A stretch of 64,000 nucleotides of DNA from Alnus glutinosa (taxonomy: Eukaryota > Streptophyta > Magnoliopsida > Fagales > Betulaceae): positions 22,193,628 through 22,257,627 of the forward strand of contig NC_084897.1 in NCBI RefSeq assembly GCF_958979055.1, read 5' to 3'. Numbering within the stretch: the first letter of the stretch is position 1; each line of letters starts with the position of its first letter. Below are positions 23,466-35,867 of this stretch, piece by piece. The notes under the pieces were generated by a model. That model did no database searches, was not told where the DNA came from, and saw only the letters and a program-made list of their open reading frames with translations. Position numbers and translations under genes: made by a program.

Positions 23466-23655
23466 CTGAGTTTTGTCATCTTTTTAGTGGATTTGCTTCA
23501 GATATCCATCAGAGTTCATTGCTTAAGCTGTAAGGCTGTAAGCATTATCTATCCCTGAGAAAGAACGTAAATGTCCAAATGAAGAAATGAGGAAATAATT
23601 GGGTAGGAAAAAGTTGAAGGCCCAAAAGAGAGGAGGACAAAAGGGTGAATAAACA

Positions 23656-23728
23656 TGGAGATGCGGGGTATCGATCCCCGTACCTCTCGCATGCTAAGCG
23701 AGCGCTCTACCATCTGAGCTACATCCCC
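23656..23728 (-). tRNA. trnA-AGC: tRNA-Ala (anticodon AGC)
   Basis: 73 nt without intron. On the minus strand the acceptor stem is GGGGATG paired with CATCTCC (one G-T pair), with discriminator A. The anticodon arm is CTCGC-TTAGCAT-GCGAG with anticodon AGC, whose A is normally modified to inosine. The A box is TAGCTCAGATGGTAGAGCG and the B box GGGATCGATACCCC. It looks functional. Confidence 0.96.
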
Positions 23729-26198
23729 TTATGCTTTACACCTTTTTGTTTTATTTAATGTACTTTCAACTCCATTATTCTCCCAACTAGTAATATTTGG
23801 ACTTCCAAACTCTACTAAAAAGGATAAATACTAATAGCTACAGCCTACAAACCCATTTAATAGTTATAAAAAGCCAAAGCCACCGTTGGTGAGTAAAGAC
23901 ACAATTATGACCTGCAAAAAGAGTTTATGGGTTTTTTTTTTATTTTTTTATTTTTTTTAAGTAATAAACCAAAATGTATATAAATGTAAAATATTTAGCT
24001 CGCAAACGCTTTAAATACATTGTTTTATTTGGCTTCCACCTTTTTTATCTTTTTCGGAAGAATCATATTTAATCCAAAAGTTTTTGCCTGATTTGAAATT
24101 AGTCATTGAGATTTTAATTTGAAGGATAAAGTTCTTAAGTTAATGATTAAGTTTTAAATTGGTTTCTCTATTATTTTACTGTCAAAGTTATCGATTTTCT
24201 ATTTGTCACGTGTGTCTCATTTGACACGCCAAGGTCTTTCTCAACGACAAAGTTAATGAATTTTCCTTTAACGTGCAAATCTAAGAGATTACGATGACAA
24301 AGAAGATGGTTTTGTTTTTGGAGTTTGGGTCTTTTGTTTTTTATGAATGATTTGACGCTTAATGATATGACTTGATATTAAGTATTGATATAAATACTAG
24401 CTTGTCAATTAAGACACATGTGACATATGACAAACCAGTCATTTTTTTATTTTTTATTTTTTAAGGAAAAGAGGTATAGGGACTTATTTAAAATCTAGAC
24501 AAAACATAAAGATTATATTCTTGAAATTAAAAACCCAAAAAAAACTAAATTCAAATCATATAAAAAAATAGGGGCCAAATATGATTTTTCCCTCTCTTTT
24601 TCCTCATACAGAACTTTCAATATCTCCAGTATTTTATATTGATAGCCAAAATGCAGGTTTGGATGTAGAACTACTTGAATCTGATAATTATTAAGCACTA
24701 AATAATACACATGTTTATCTTATCAGAGGAGATTTTAAGGCACTTATTTGCAAGTCAGTCTGTTATTTTTCCCACCCGCATGAATCCATCCATCAAGTAG
24801 GTTCTTAGTGTATAAAAGGTATCCGATCAAGAGGCTTATTAGTTATTAAGGTTAATAAACCAATTGTAATAAGTATCATTACACCCAAAAGGGATGAATT
24901 AATGTACAAAATAGAGAAATTAAGAGCCAACTAGTTGAAGAACAGTAAACATGATTGGCAAAGATAGAGATGCCCAATAATTTTGTTGCCATGATTGTCA
25001 GCAATTCGAGCTAATAAATGTGAGAGAACTTCTATGGGGTTTAGTTTGTCCGAATAGATCTCGGACAGCCAACCTACTTATTTAGACAAGTGAGTCCTAT
25101 ATGAACTGTCTCTATCAATCTGAATAGCAAAAGGAATTTGAATTCTGCTAAGCATAAACCACATAGCAGATAAATTAAATGCTGAGTCACTATGTTAAAT
25201 CATCTTATATGTCCAGTAATCCAGGAAAAGAATTTCACATCCCGGAGCGGCAATCACCATGATTGCCGTAATTGATTCAAGGCAGTCAGCAATAAAGCAC
25301 AGATTCCTTTTTTTCTTCCACTCCTTCAACCACAAATGACATATGGACTTGAATTTTGGAACCAGGTAAAAAATGACGATTTGTGTTGGTTTTGGTCAGA
25401 GTTAAACCAGTAGTGGATTTTTGCTTGATCAGCATGATAAGCTATGAAACTGAAAAAGCTCCATACCGTTGGTTAGATCCACCCCAAATCTGCTCCTGCA
25501 TTACCCTATTCTTATTCTTGGGGGCGAGGGTATAATGGATTGAGATCCTTGTTATTACACCGTCCGAATAATATTAAAGTTCGAGGTGCCTCAAAGAGGA
25601 GGTTGCAGGGTAACCGGCTCCAAAAGGTTAGTGCTACATTCTACACTGGCCGGAGCAGGTAAACCCTGTAATCCATCCCTATCTTAAACTAGTCAAAGTT
25701 CTGTGTCATTTGGACAACTCAATAACAGGAAAGATATGTTAGCTGCACAACAATTACACAACAATACTGATATGTCCATATTAACATTGTTGTGCAATTA
25801 TTGTGTAAAAATTATGTAAATAACATATAACAGGAAAACCTAGTCCAATGCTAATATGCATCACATCGTAAAGAACCTGCCGTGCTTGCAATAAGTGCAA
25901 AAAGGAGGTTGAGCAGAATGTGAATGTCTAACTCATCATTCATCACATAAAAAAAATTGGGTTTGACTTGTCCTAGAATGCTCCTCTCCCCTTTCTGTCA
26001 GAGTACAAAACATCAATTTCTTTTCGCTCATCATAGAACAGAGTTATCTTTGTCGTTTGACCATAAACAAAAAATCAGAAACGAAACATGTGAAATATCT
26101 CCAACAGTAATTTTCGACCTGAAAACACGTCCAGCTCCAATTAGTACCAAATAACATATCGAAATAATAAGGTGCCAAATCTTCACTTCTGAAATCTA
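23729..26198. other. Spacer upstream of tRNA-Ala and downstream of SAR1
   Basis: No gene was recognised in 2.5 kb. It is A/T rich with a small MITE at 25736-25826, and the SAR1 3' UTR should occupy the last few hundred bases. Confidence 0.5.
25736..25826. mobile_element. Small MITE related to the one at 2728-2867
   Basis: 91 bp. The arms ATGTTAGCTGCACAACAATT and, as reverse complement, ATGTTATTTACATAATTTTT lead into shared ACACAA and CACAACAAT blocks. Confidence 0.55.
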
Positions 26199-28575
26199 CT
26201 ACTTAATGTACTGAGACAGCCACTTGAAGCCTTCTCCATAACCCATTTTCCGGACAATACTACACATGAATACCTCAAGGGGGCGGACATCTGAGCCTGC
26301 CAGGGTTACTTTACCCTTGCCTGTGGTGAAGCTGGTCAGGCCCAGGTGGAAACGCAATTCTTCTTCTGAGGCAGCATATGGTATATCAATCTTGTTGCCA
26401 AGAATAAGAAATGGAACATTTGCCAAAGCCTCATCAGAGAGGAGAGCATCCAGCTCCTTTTTTGACTCAGCAAATCTCTCATTGTCATACGCATCCACTA
26501 AGTAGACAACCGCATCCACCTTCAGAACAAAGATGAAACGTATATAGGAATAGAGCATTAGTGAACAAGGAAATAGGGGCAAGAATCCTGCAGGGTTGTG
26601 GGGGAACACAGAATGATGAGCATAAATTGAAATATATTCCTTTGTTTGGCAACCAGGTAGCAACTTGCCAATTCCCAATCCAGAATCTCAAGAGATTCAT
26701 TTTTTTTTCTTGCTTTGTAATTTAACACATGCAACTAGCAGGATCAGTGTTTCTTTACATTTCCCAAATGCAAAGTATTTTCATCCCCAGAAATTAAAGG
26801 CATCTGGTATTAGAAACAACTGCCAACAAACAAGGCCTAATCAAGAAAGAATAATTACCATATACGAAGGCAACGATCACTCACAAAATTATGAAATTAT
26901 ATATTTTACGCAAGAGATTTGCATGTAATATTCAACCTAGATAAATTTGGTAAAATGGCAAAGAGAACTGAATTATGTATGGCAAGATACTATTAGCAGA
27001 CCTTTTAAGACAAAAAGGTGCTATCAGCGAACTCCCACAATCAATGTCTGCCTCCCATGAATCAGATAAACATTGAAAAGTTTGTCTGGGATTATGAAGG
27101 CAGAAGCATCCTATGATTAAGGCTCCGCAGGAAATAACACAAGCCTGAAAACAATTGCACAGGCCGCTGCGGTTGAATTGGGACAGCAAGCTCAATAATA
27201 TGGATCAGAGATTTTCATCTAGCTACTAGAGAAAAAGATTGGGGGGGGGGGGGGGTTAATTCATGTAGATACATACAAGCAACCAACTTCTCATTTGCTT
27301 AGTATTTTGGTAAGAAGTTAATCAAATGAGTTGAACATACATTACAAAGGCTAAGTTTTCCATTCTAAACCAAAATATATAACATTTCCAATTTATGGCA
27401 TATCCAATCATAACTCAAACTTTATCACTATTCACATCAAAGTGAATCTGGATCTATCTTACCAGTGAAAACTAGTCACAATAATTTAAATCATGTTTCC
27501 TATTGTTCGACCTTGAATCATACAATTGATTCTGAACGAATAACAAATATTAAAAATGCAAGTATTTTTTTTGTAAGTTAAAAAATACAAGTATTCTCAA
27601 GAGTAACCAAAAAAACAAAATAAATAAATAAATCAAGCATAATCACCATAATTGATAGACAGAGAAATCTACCTTGGCATAGTAATCTTTCCAAACCCTA
27701 CGAGCTATCTGATGTCCTCCCAAATCAAAAGCCTTAAACTTGATTTTCCCAATACTCAACTCCTCTGATGTCGGATGCTGCGTTGGCTGGTGTTGAACTA
27801 ATCTCTGCAATGACAATCAAATAAGCAAACTAAACAATACCCAGAGAAGAATATCAAGTCAATTGAAATAAAATTAAACGAAACCTTACCACCATCTTTG
27901 CTGAGAATAAAAAAGAATTGGGTTTTCCGCCTTAAATTTGGTTTTGTTTTTGTTTCCAAACGTTAAAAATCTCACATTAACAAATTCTAATAACCATTTT
28001 ATGCCGAGCCTGCCGGAAATTTCCTTTTCTCTTTTTTCCACACTCTTCCTAATTTTCCTGCCTCTTCCAATCAACCAAGCAGACTTTCCAATGAAAACAG
28101 TTACCAAATTTACAAACTCCACCCCCCCACCCCCCCAATAAAAAAGAGAGAAAAAGGGCTAGCTCAAATCAGCTTCCAGTAGAGTCGAGCATGTAGCACT
28201 TACTACATAATTTTTAGTATACTCTCTGAGAATCTAACATCCAAATCACTTTGTCTTATTTCCTACATTTTCTCATCAACCAAACACACCATTTAATTAC
28301 ACCATTAAAAGCTCAATACCCAAAATTTCCAATACTATTTAAAAATCCATAAAACTCGAGTCGAATTCTTCTCTTTTCCCTTCTCAGTCAACCTAAACCC
28401 ACCATTTAAATAAAAAACAAAATTAACCCAAAATTTTGAAAAGTACCTCATCTTTGAGCATATGAAGCAACGTCGTTTTGCCGGCATTATCGAGGCCCAA
28501 GAACAAGATCTTGGCCTCCTTTTGCCACAACCCCAGCGACGCTAGAACCCCGTAGAACCAATCGAACAAAAACAT
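26199..28575 (-). CDS. SAR1: Small COPII GTPase SAR1
   Basis: Arf-family GTPase that starts COPII coat assembly at ER exit sites. Three exons: 28447-28575, 27673-27804 and 26199-26519, with lengths 129, 132 and 321 (all phase 0), giving 193 aa, the normal SAR1 length. The N-terminus [17 protein letters not shown] is the amphipathic helix that inserts into the ER membrane, with no myristoylation Gly2, as expected for SAR1 rather than ARF. Nucleotide motifs: GLDNAGKTT (27-35), the switch-1 region around HPTSEE (53-58), DLGGHQ (70-75) and NKID (129-132). The C-terminus is WLSQYIK. Intron 2 (868 bp) contains a run of 15 G. The divergent neighbour RPL29 starts 1.5 kb upstream, and the upstream DNA carries two TGGGCC motifs near 28734 and 28827. 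All catalytic blocks are intact. Confidence 0.97.
27241..27255 (+). repeat. Homopolymer of 15 G in SAR1 intron 2
   Basis: An uninterrupted G15 flanked by AAAAGATT and TTAATTC. On the SAR1 coding strand it is C15. Confidence 0.95.
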
Positions 28576-30054
28576 CGTTTTGCTAATACGACCCTCCCGA
28601 ATCCCCTATATTTATCGCGACCGCCACCCGATTGAAACCAGAGAGAGAGAGAGTCGGGTTGGTATAGGAATGAATATATATGTTTATGTTTGATTTGGGA
28701 TTGTTGTGGGGGGACGTGTTGACCGGTGACTGGCTGGGCCGGTTGGAGGTTTTGGGGTTGGTAGGGGACGAAGCTGAATTGGGGTAGGTGGACCGGGTTA
28801 CCGGGTGTGGTGTCCTTTGGAGAATCTGGGCCGTTGACTGACAAATGCACGGTGTGGATGCTATTGTAAGATTTTTGGTGTTATGCGGTGCAAGAGAGAA
28901 ATGTCTTTCGCACAATAATTACTTACGGAGGGGTGCTACACATACACCTCTCATCCATCCTTCATCCTTCATTTACAATAAAAAAATTGATTTTAAATAA
29001 AAGAGGTGGACAAAGAGGAGATGAGGGGAGAATTTTTAGCATTTTCCTTACTTACGAGTCTAGAGATATGAGGTGGATCTTATGTAGGACTCATGTGATG
29101 GGACCTACCACGTGGAATCTACCTTATATCTCTATACATAACAGTTGAGAGAAATATTTGGTGTCTCACTTTCATCTCACTTCTATTTTACTATTGTCTA
29201 CGTGGACCAATAATGTGAGAGATATTAAAAAGGCTGTAGTGAGACTCTGATTTTTTAACAAAATTATTAATTTACATAGATAAGAGTGGGATGAAAGTGG
29301 GACATTAAGCATTTTTCAGTGTGATACGTGAATTTTTTTGGAAGAAGGCACAATGACGTGGCAGACAGTGGTTAGTGGAGAAGCTTCCTTTTAAAATTTG
29401 GGTAAATGTCTAATAAATTTTTGAGTTGGAGCGTTATTTGAATTCGAATTTCTCACTTTTTAAAAGTAAGTATTCAGTGCGTAACTTTTTCGCAAATTTG
29501 AAATAGATCATTCAGCCATTTTTTCACCTATTTTTCTAACCATCGTTAATGCCACTAGCATAAAATAATATTATTTTATTTAATTATTAATTTAAAAACT
29601 TAATATATATATATATACACACATTTTTAAAAAAAAGTCAGAAAAGTGGGGGTGGTTGCCACTTGGGGCCGTGCGGCCACCCCCAACGACCGAGGGTAGC
29701 TGCGCGGCCACTCCCGGAGTTTGGGGTGGCCTTCGAACCAACTCTAGATTCATCTAGCAGCCACCCTCGCTCATTGGAGAGTGGCCGCGCAACTACCTCG
29801 GGTCCCTGGGGCGCTCACGCGGGCCAAGGGGGACCGGCAGCCACCCCACTTCCCTGCTTTATTTTCTTTTTTCTTTTTCTTTTTCTTTTTGTTTTTTTTT
29901 AAAAAAAATAATATTTTAAGTTTTTAAATTAATAATTAAATAAAAATAATATTATTTTATGCCGACATAGCAAAAAAGCATTCTCTGTACCAATTAGCAT
30001 TCTTCATAAGCCCTAAAACTCTACCATCGCAGAGCTGCCGAGAGACACGGAGAG
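28576..30054. other. Divergent intergenic region SAR1-RPL29, with MITEs
   Basis: Next to SAR1 the DNA is GC-richer and promoter-like. From about 29036 to 29330 there are two small imperfect palindromes: one centred on GAGATATGAGGTGGATCTTA / AATCTACCTTATATCTC, the next with ends GTGTCTCACTTTCATCTCAC and a matching right arm GATGAAAGTGGGACATTAAG. From 29400 to 29962 lies a GC-cored inverted repeat. The last 90 bp form the RPL29 leader and proximal promoter, with a telo-box-like AGCCCTAAA. Confidence 0.5.
29400..29962. mobile_element. Fold-back element with GC-rich core, abutting the RPL29 promoter
   Basis: The arms CATAAAATAATATTATTTTA with TTAATTATTAATTTAAAAACTTA (29559-29603) and their reverse complement (29917-29962) enclose a core of over 60% G+C rich in GTGGCCGCGC/GGCCACCC blocks. 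The left side continues about 160 bp beyond the matched arm, but the right side stops at the RPL29 upstream sequence. The right end therefore seems shortened. The open frame across the GC core is a by-product of composition. Confidence 0.55.
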
Positions 30055-30721
30055 ATGGCGAAATCGAAGAACCACACGGCCCACAACCAGTCCTACAAGG
30101 CACACAAGAACGGCATCAAGAAACCCAGAAGGCACAGGCACATTTCCACCAAAGGCGTATGCTCTTTTTTTCTCTTATCAATTGTTTGGCTGCTGAGAAA
30201 ACATAGGAAAAGAAAAGAAACGAAAAAAAGCGAAATTCTTAATTTTGTGTCTTTATTTATAATTGTTTCAATTTATAATTGTTTTTCATTATATTCAGAT
30301 TTCGTTATATTTATGTCTTCTGTTGTTTTGGGCACTTGGGTATTGAAAATATTTGCAAAAGAAAAGAAAAGAAAGGAAAAAAAACCCAACTCAACCAGAT
30401 CATGCCAAGTAGCTGAATTGGCTTAATTTTATATGAGCATTAAAAAAAAAAAAATTGAAACTTTGTTTAGACTCTCCTTGCAACTAAACAAAGTTTCAAT
30501 TTTTTTTTTTAAATTTTTACCACATTCATTTAGCCTGGGTTTTACCTTATCGAAATGTAGCCTGGGTTTTATTAGTTATTTTATAATTTCATTAATGAGT
30601 TTTGACGACTGTGATTGAACTTTATTATACGTTGTAGATGGATCCGAAGTTTTTGAGAAACCAGAGGTATGCAAGGAAGCACAACAAGAAGGACGGTGGT
30701 TCTGCAACTGAGGAAGAGTAA
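30055..30721 (+). CDS. RPL29: 60S ribosomal protein L29 (eL29)
   Basis: A small basic protein of the cytosolic large ribosomal subunit. Two exons, 30055-30156 and 30638-30721, with a phase-0 GT-AG intron of 481 bp, give 61 aa, the standard plant length. The protein begins [20 protein letters not shown], continues [14 protein letters not shown] before the intron and [18 protein letters not shown] after it, and ends in an acidic tail. All are hallmark eL29 blocks. Reading through the intron would give an unrelated longer frame, so splicing is needed. A fold-back element lies less than 100 bp upstream of the ATG and may have reset the distal promoter. Confidence 0.97.
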
Positions 30722-31854
30722 ATTAATGATGGTTGGGACAATATCTTGTTGGAGTTTAGATTAGTTAATTTAATTTCCATGTTTTTATCTTGAAGTTTAC
30801 TTCGTCTTTTTCTGAATTATTGACTACGTGGGTGAGTAACTTTTTTGTGTCCAAGATTAATACTACATCTTGCTGTAGGATTTATCTCCAGAATGTTATT
30901 TGCTTGCAATTAGCAGCATTGCCTTTTGAATTTTAATAATTTCTATCATGTTGAAGGATTTGTGGGTTTTACGCATTTTAAATATAACCAGTTTTGCTTG
31001 GGTTTGAATCTTATGAGAAGATGAGTCACCCCCTCAAATAGCCAATGCACAACAAGAAGCTATGCATGATCATTTTCCAATCTAGAGGACTGGAAAAGCC
31101 TGCAAAGAAATTTGGTCTATTTCTTCCTAGTTCCACTATGCAGCTTAATCTTCAGTTAATCCTTAGCCAATTTAAGTAGCTTGCTAAAATTTATAGTTAA
31201 TTAAATTGTTCTGAATCACTTTGATTTAAAGTTGAGACCAAGACGTAGTTGGCTAAATTTTGTTCCATTTCTATTGATCTGGCTTGCATTAATTCAGCAA
31301 ACATATGACCCAAGTTCTTTCACTAAATTCAGCTGCATTGGATATAGGGTTGCAGGTGCTTCTTAAAGTGTGTTCAAAAGTTTGTGATTCAATCACAATT
31401 TATCTTGAAAATACTTCCTAGTATATGGACGCCAGTCAGCATGAACTGGTTAGGGGCATCAGCTGCTCTTAGACAGGCAGTTTCATAGAAAAATTCCTTC
31501 ATAAAATTCACCTGTTTTCAACTCGATTGCCATGGTTGTCTGTATGGATGTACACCCTTTTAGCTTTTGTCTACATGTAAAGAATGGAGAAGCAGTATAC
31601 GTTGTTGTCCTGGTGAAAGTAATCATTTGAAATGGAAGCCTTGTTCTCATAATATGCTCTACTTTTTCAGACAGATAATTCCTTACAATTGAAGCACCAT
31701 AAAAGTCATTCCCCCGACAAAGATGCTTTGTGCTTCACTTTGACCACCATGTAGCCACTTGAACCTCTGATACTCTAAGTTCCAAATCTAGATTCATTAA
31801 TTTTGTAGTGTTTCCCTTATCATGAAGCTTGTTATGGTGCGGATTTAGATATCG

Positions 31855-32030
31855 TCTAATGAAGCTATCCTATTACATTGCAATGAATAGTCTCATGTGA
31901 GAGGTTGCTCGGACCCTACTTGCTCGGGCTCCACCTGCTTGAATTGCCTTGAAACTTGTCCGAGCAGGTAGAGCTCGGACAACCTTTTACATGAGGCAAT
32001 GTGGCAACCTCGTAGCATTAGATTCTGGTC
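31855..32030. mobile_element. MITE-like hairpin with GCTCGGACC / TCCGAGC arms
   Basis: The inner arms CATGTGAGAGGTTGCTCGGA and (reverse complement of the right side) CATGTAAAAGGTTGTCCGAG pair well, and outer, weaker matches (GCTATCCTATTACATTGC against GCTACGAGGTTGCCACATTG) extend the palindrome. Non-coding. Confidence 0.55.
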
Positions 32031-33156
32031 TAGTGATTAACTTAACCGACACATTTCTAATCTAGACTTTGGCATCCTTTGATTTGACTATTTTCTCTTT
32101 TCGTTGGAGAGATTGGTTTTAAATTGCAGAGATCTCTTTTCTTTATGGTGCAATATTCTCAGAATCCATCTATAGAAACAACAGGATGATGCTCAGGATG
32201 TCATGTCAACAGCATGACCCTGCGCATAATACATCTAAGTACTAAGATAAGCCATGTTATCTCAGAATTTAAGAATGTAGTAGTGGCCTTAAGTAACTCC
32301 AATTTATAGAAAATGCTCTCTTGCTATCTTTTGGAAAATACCCTTTGCTTCTATCGTATTTTGTCAATATTCTGTTACTTGTCTCGTGATGATCTGCATG
32401 TTTAATCGTGTTTATTAAATTATTTTAGAAAAAATACACATACTTCTCTCAAACTACCACTTCATTGTATGTGCCTCTAAATTACTAATTGTGTCAATGT
32501 CCTCTCTTAAATTACCAAAAAATGTCGGATATAAAACAAACCGGTTTGTAGAAGATTATTTGAATCCATCACTTTGTCCCCTATAGCTCCCATTTTGGTT
32601 ATCAACATTATATTTTCTTAAACTTGTTTGATTACTCTTAATTCTTAAATATCAAAGACGGTTGTACTTGCAACATAGACCAATTTTTTATTTTTATTTT
32701 TTCAATATGGTTGAATTACCATTTATCTAAAAAATTTAAGCTGAAATGAAAATATAGACCTTATTTTTGCGGCATCTGTTGTTGAATCACCATTTATCTT
32801 AAAATTTTAAGCAAATAAGAAATTATGAATTTAATTATTTAATTAATATTATATCACTCACTTAATATTCTACTGCTCACCTCCATAAGTAATGCTCAAC
32901 ATAGAATATTTAATTAAAATGAGAGGTGAATTACGAAGAAAAAATTCGAACTCGAGATATTTGCTCTAAAATCATGTTGAATCACTATTTATCTCACAAA
33001 TTTAAACTGATAAAAATTTAAATTAATTATTTAATTAATATTTTCACATTTGTCGATATAATTACATTTAGCTTCATTTTTTTTTTTAAAAAAAAAAAAT
33101 ACTAAATAGCCATATTTTTTTTTTTACCCTACCAACTTATCACATACTCTGTCCAG

Positions 33157-33538
33157 ATGGCTCGGCTCTCTCAGAACTTTGTCTTTCGTCTCTCCATCAT
33201 CCTCTTCCTCCTTTATTTTTCTAAAAAAATAAAAAAAATGTATGCAACTTGGAAGCAAATCTACTGCGTCTCCTTCATCTTCATCAACCACCCTCACTTC
33301 CCATATCCAGTTGAAGATTTAGATGTGGTGTCCAACAAGCCTATTTGTCCGGGTACCTCCCTCACCAGACGCCACGGCGGTGCTCCTCTTCGGCGAATTC
33401 GATTCAGCCAACAACAATGCTCCTCTTCCTGCTGTAGTTCTTAAGGCTACTTGTTTCTGCAATAAGTGTTGTGGCCGGGTAGATTTGCCTCTGAACTATC
33501 CCTTGAAACCGCCATTTAAGGCAGCCCCTCTCCATTGA
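33157..33538 (+). other. Unrecognised overlapping open frames, possible gene relic
   Basis: One frame (33157-33444) starts with a hydrophobic segment. An overlapping frame (to 33538) encodes VVLKATCFCNKCCGRVDLPL with a clustered CFCNKCC, and ends APLH. Base composition here is more balanced than in the surroundings. I do not recognise any family. It may be the end of a decayed gene or chance. Confidence 0.2.
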
Positions 33539-33994
33539 ACCAAGAACTCAATTGGCCAGGCCAATCTTTTGACCCATTCCCGATAACTATAAAGTTTTTT
33601 TTTTTTTTTTTTTTTGTGTTGTGATGTATTTTTCCCCTCATATTCCCTTGTACCACCTTAATTAATTGTATAATGGCAGTTATGGTGTAACCATTGTTCC
33701 AGAAACATCGACATAAAGAAAGTACTTGAAATTCGATTTGCCAATAGGCCCCATCTTGAAGACCAAGACGATAAGTTTGCATCTTCACCGTACTTGACTA
33801 TATATATTAATACGCCATCAAAGCATTTGTTTTTTCAAATAAATACTTATTATTCACAGTTTAGATTTATTAATAAATCCCAAAACCAGATAATCATAAA
33901 AAACTGGCAGACCCACGGACTCACTCAAAAACCACCAAATCCAAACCCAAACCCACAAACCGCCAACAGATTCGCCCGACTCGTTTCCCTCTCC

Positions 33995-34004
33995 CTATAA
34001 ATAG
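33995..34004 (+). promoter_or_regulatory. TATA box of the USP gene
   Basis: CTATAAATAG lies about 95 bp upstream of the ATG at 34090, which allows a leader of roughly 60 nt. Confidence 0.7.
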
Positions 34005-34089
34005 TCACTGAACAAACATTTCATTCACATTCACAACCTTGAAAAAGAAAAAGTTTTCTTCAACTGTTCTAACTTTCCGGTCGAACAGA

Positions 34090-34717
34090 ATGGCTGACAT
34101 GGCAGAAAAGGAGCGGAGGATCCTCGTGGCCGTCGATGAAGGCGAGGAGAGCATGCACGCTCTCTCGTGGTGCCTCAAGAACGTGATCTCCGAGAATTCC
34201 AAAGATACCCTCGTCCTCCTCTACGTCAAACCCCCCCGTGTCGTTTACACGACTCTAGATGGCACAGGTAGGAGGGAACACTACTCGAAAGGTATATTTT
34301 CTCTGAATCTCATTGGTACTTCGGGAACCTGGGAGATTGATGGTGTTTTCTGTAATTTTCGCATTTTATTCAGGGTATTTGTTTTCGTCGGATATTTTGG
34401 CCACTATGGACAGGTACGCTAATGACGTGGCTGACTGCGTCATAGACAAGGCCAAGAGGATGTGCAAAGACCTTAACGATGTGAGTCGTAATTTCTGCTT
34501 GTTGAAGAGTAAAATTGTCATGTAAATGACATGTCCTAAATTTCTTCTGGGCGTCAATTGGTCTCTTACAAATTTTACATTAAATTATTCCTTTTAAAAA
34601 AACTATTTTAACTATTTTTTTTATTATTGTTATCAATGACCAAATTGATCGGATTTTCCATTTCATCTATGATGTAATCTTGAGCCATGTTACTACTTTT
34701 ATTGGTAGTTTTTAACG

Positions 34718-34749
<32 letters not shown>

Positions 34750-35867
34750 ATTTTTTATTATCAATCAATCAATTACACTCAGCAAAAAAAAAAAATGGTA
34801 TTTTGTCAAAATTGATTTTTAACTTGGAATTTAAACAATTATTTGGAGCTTAGCATGTAATTTAGTCTATTTTTAATTTTGGTTTTAACAAATTTACCCC
34901 TGCTGGATTAGGTTAAGGTGGAGACGAGAGTAGAGCATGGTGATCCGAGGGATGCTATTTGCCAGATGGCAGAGAAGTTGGGTGCTGATGCATTGGTCAT
35001 GGGGAGCCATGGTTACGGCTTGATCAAGAGGTGTGCCCACTTAAATCTCACGTCAAAATTATTGAATAATATGTAATTACTAATTATCCTACTCATTATA
35101 TTCTTCACAATTTCTTTATTTTTTTTTTTAAAAAAGAACAATTTTCCTTAACTCCATTTATAAAACTTGTGTTTTCTTAAGAACTAAATACTTTTTTTAA
35201 TAGATTTTTCCCAACTCTTTTAATGTTATTAAAAAAAAAATGTTCTTTTTACAATTTCAAATGATACATGGAAATTTTATAGAGAATTTGAGAAAAAAAA
35301 TTCCCACCAATTTATAAGAATTCTCATTCCAAAAAAAAAAAAAAAAAGGACCATTTTTATATATTCTCTATGGGGGTCTATATATGTGAATGGATTGGGT
35401 TTGTATTTATTACTCTTCTATTTTGGATCTGTTAAAATAGAATTATTTGAATTTTATTGAGCATGATTGTACCATGTGATTATGCTTTTGGTTTGTCCCT
35501 GGTCCAAAGATTAAATCTTTTTTTAACCGTGAAATAAGATGAAGCAATGACCACGTAAAAAAAAAAAGGGGGTAAAAAAGAAGTAATTTTTATTGAATAA
35601 ATTCATTTTTTATACTCATTTTATCACACTTATTTCACGTCGATCGACACAGCATGAATCGAATGGTCACTTAAAAAAACAAAACCTTATATTTCCGTTC
35701 AGGTAAAATGGGCGTGAAAAATAACATTTGATTTCTGTAATTTACTGACCCATTATTCGTGTGGGTGTGGCAGGGCTTTGCTTGGGAGTGTGAGCAACCA
35801 CTGTGCACAGAACGTCAAGTGCCCCGTTTTGATTGTCAAGAAGCCAAAATCTGCTGGAAATAATTAA
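34090..35867 (+). CDS. Universal stress protein (UspA domain)
   Basis: A single-domain plant USP, a small cytosolic nucleotide-binding protein usually induced by stress. Four exons: 34090-34267, 34374-34480, 34912-35030 and 35774-35867, all GT-AG, giving 165 aa. The N-terminal strand ERRILVAVDEGEESMHALSW matches the family start. The ATP-binding motif G-2x-G-9x-G-S is intact as GSHGYGLIKRALLGSVS (Gly126, Gly129, Gly139, Ser140), so ATP binding is predicted. It ends KCPVLIVKKPKSAGNN. The start at 34090 is preferred over an in-frame ATG at 34039, which would add a Lys/Phe-rich leader absent from the family. It resembles, from memory, Arabidopsis At3g62550. Introns 2 and 3 are A/T rich with T runs. 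The client process is unknown. Confidence 0.93.

Larger units (their letters stand above)
30722..34089. other. Spacer RPL29-USP
   Basis: A 3.4 kb stretch without a clear gene. It holds a hairpin element with TCCGAGC repeats (31855-32030), a one-armed relic of the MITE family found whole at 36424-36836 (about 32428-32540), and an unassigned pair of overlapping open frames (33157-33538). The USP promoter with TATA box is at its end. Confidence 0.5.

Noticed and set aside
29663-29902. Open frame in GC-rich DNA upstream of RPL29
   Set aside because: It translates the GC-rich core of a fold-back element. The Pro/Arg-rich composition follows from base content and no family is recognised.
30055-30426. 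Longer single-exon version of RPL29
   Set aside because: It reads through a clear intron. Splicing from 30156 to 30638 gives the exact 61-aa eL29.
34039-34089. Upstream in-frame start for the universal stress protein
   Set aside because: It would add a basic leader not found in the family. The ATG at 34090 precedes the conserved MADMAEKERRILVAVD start.
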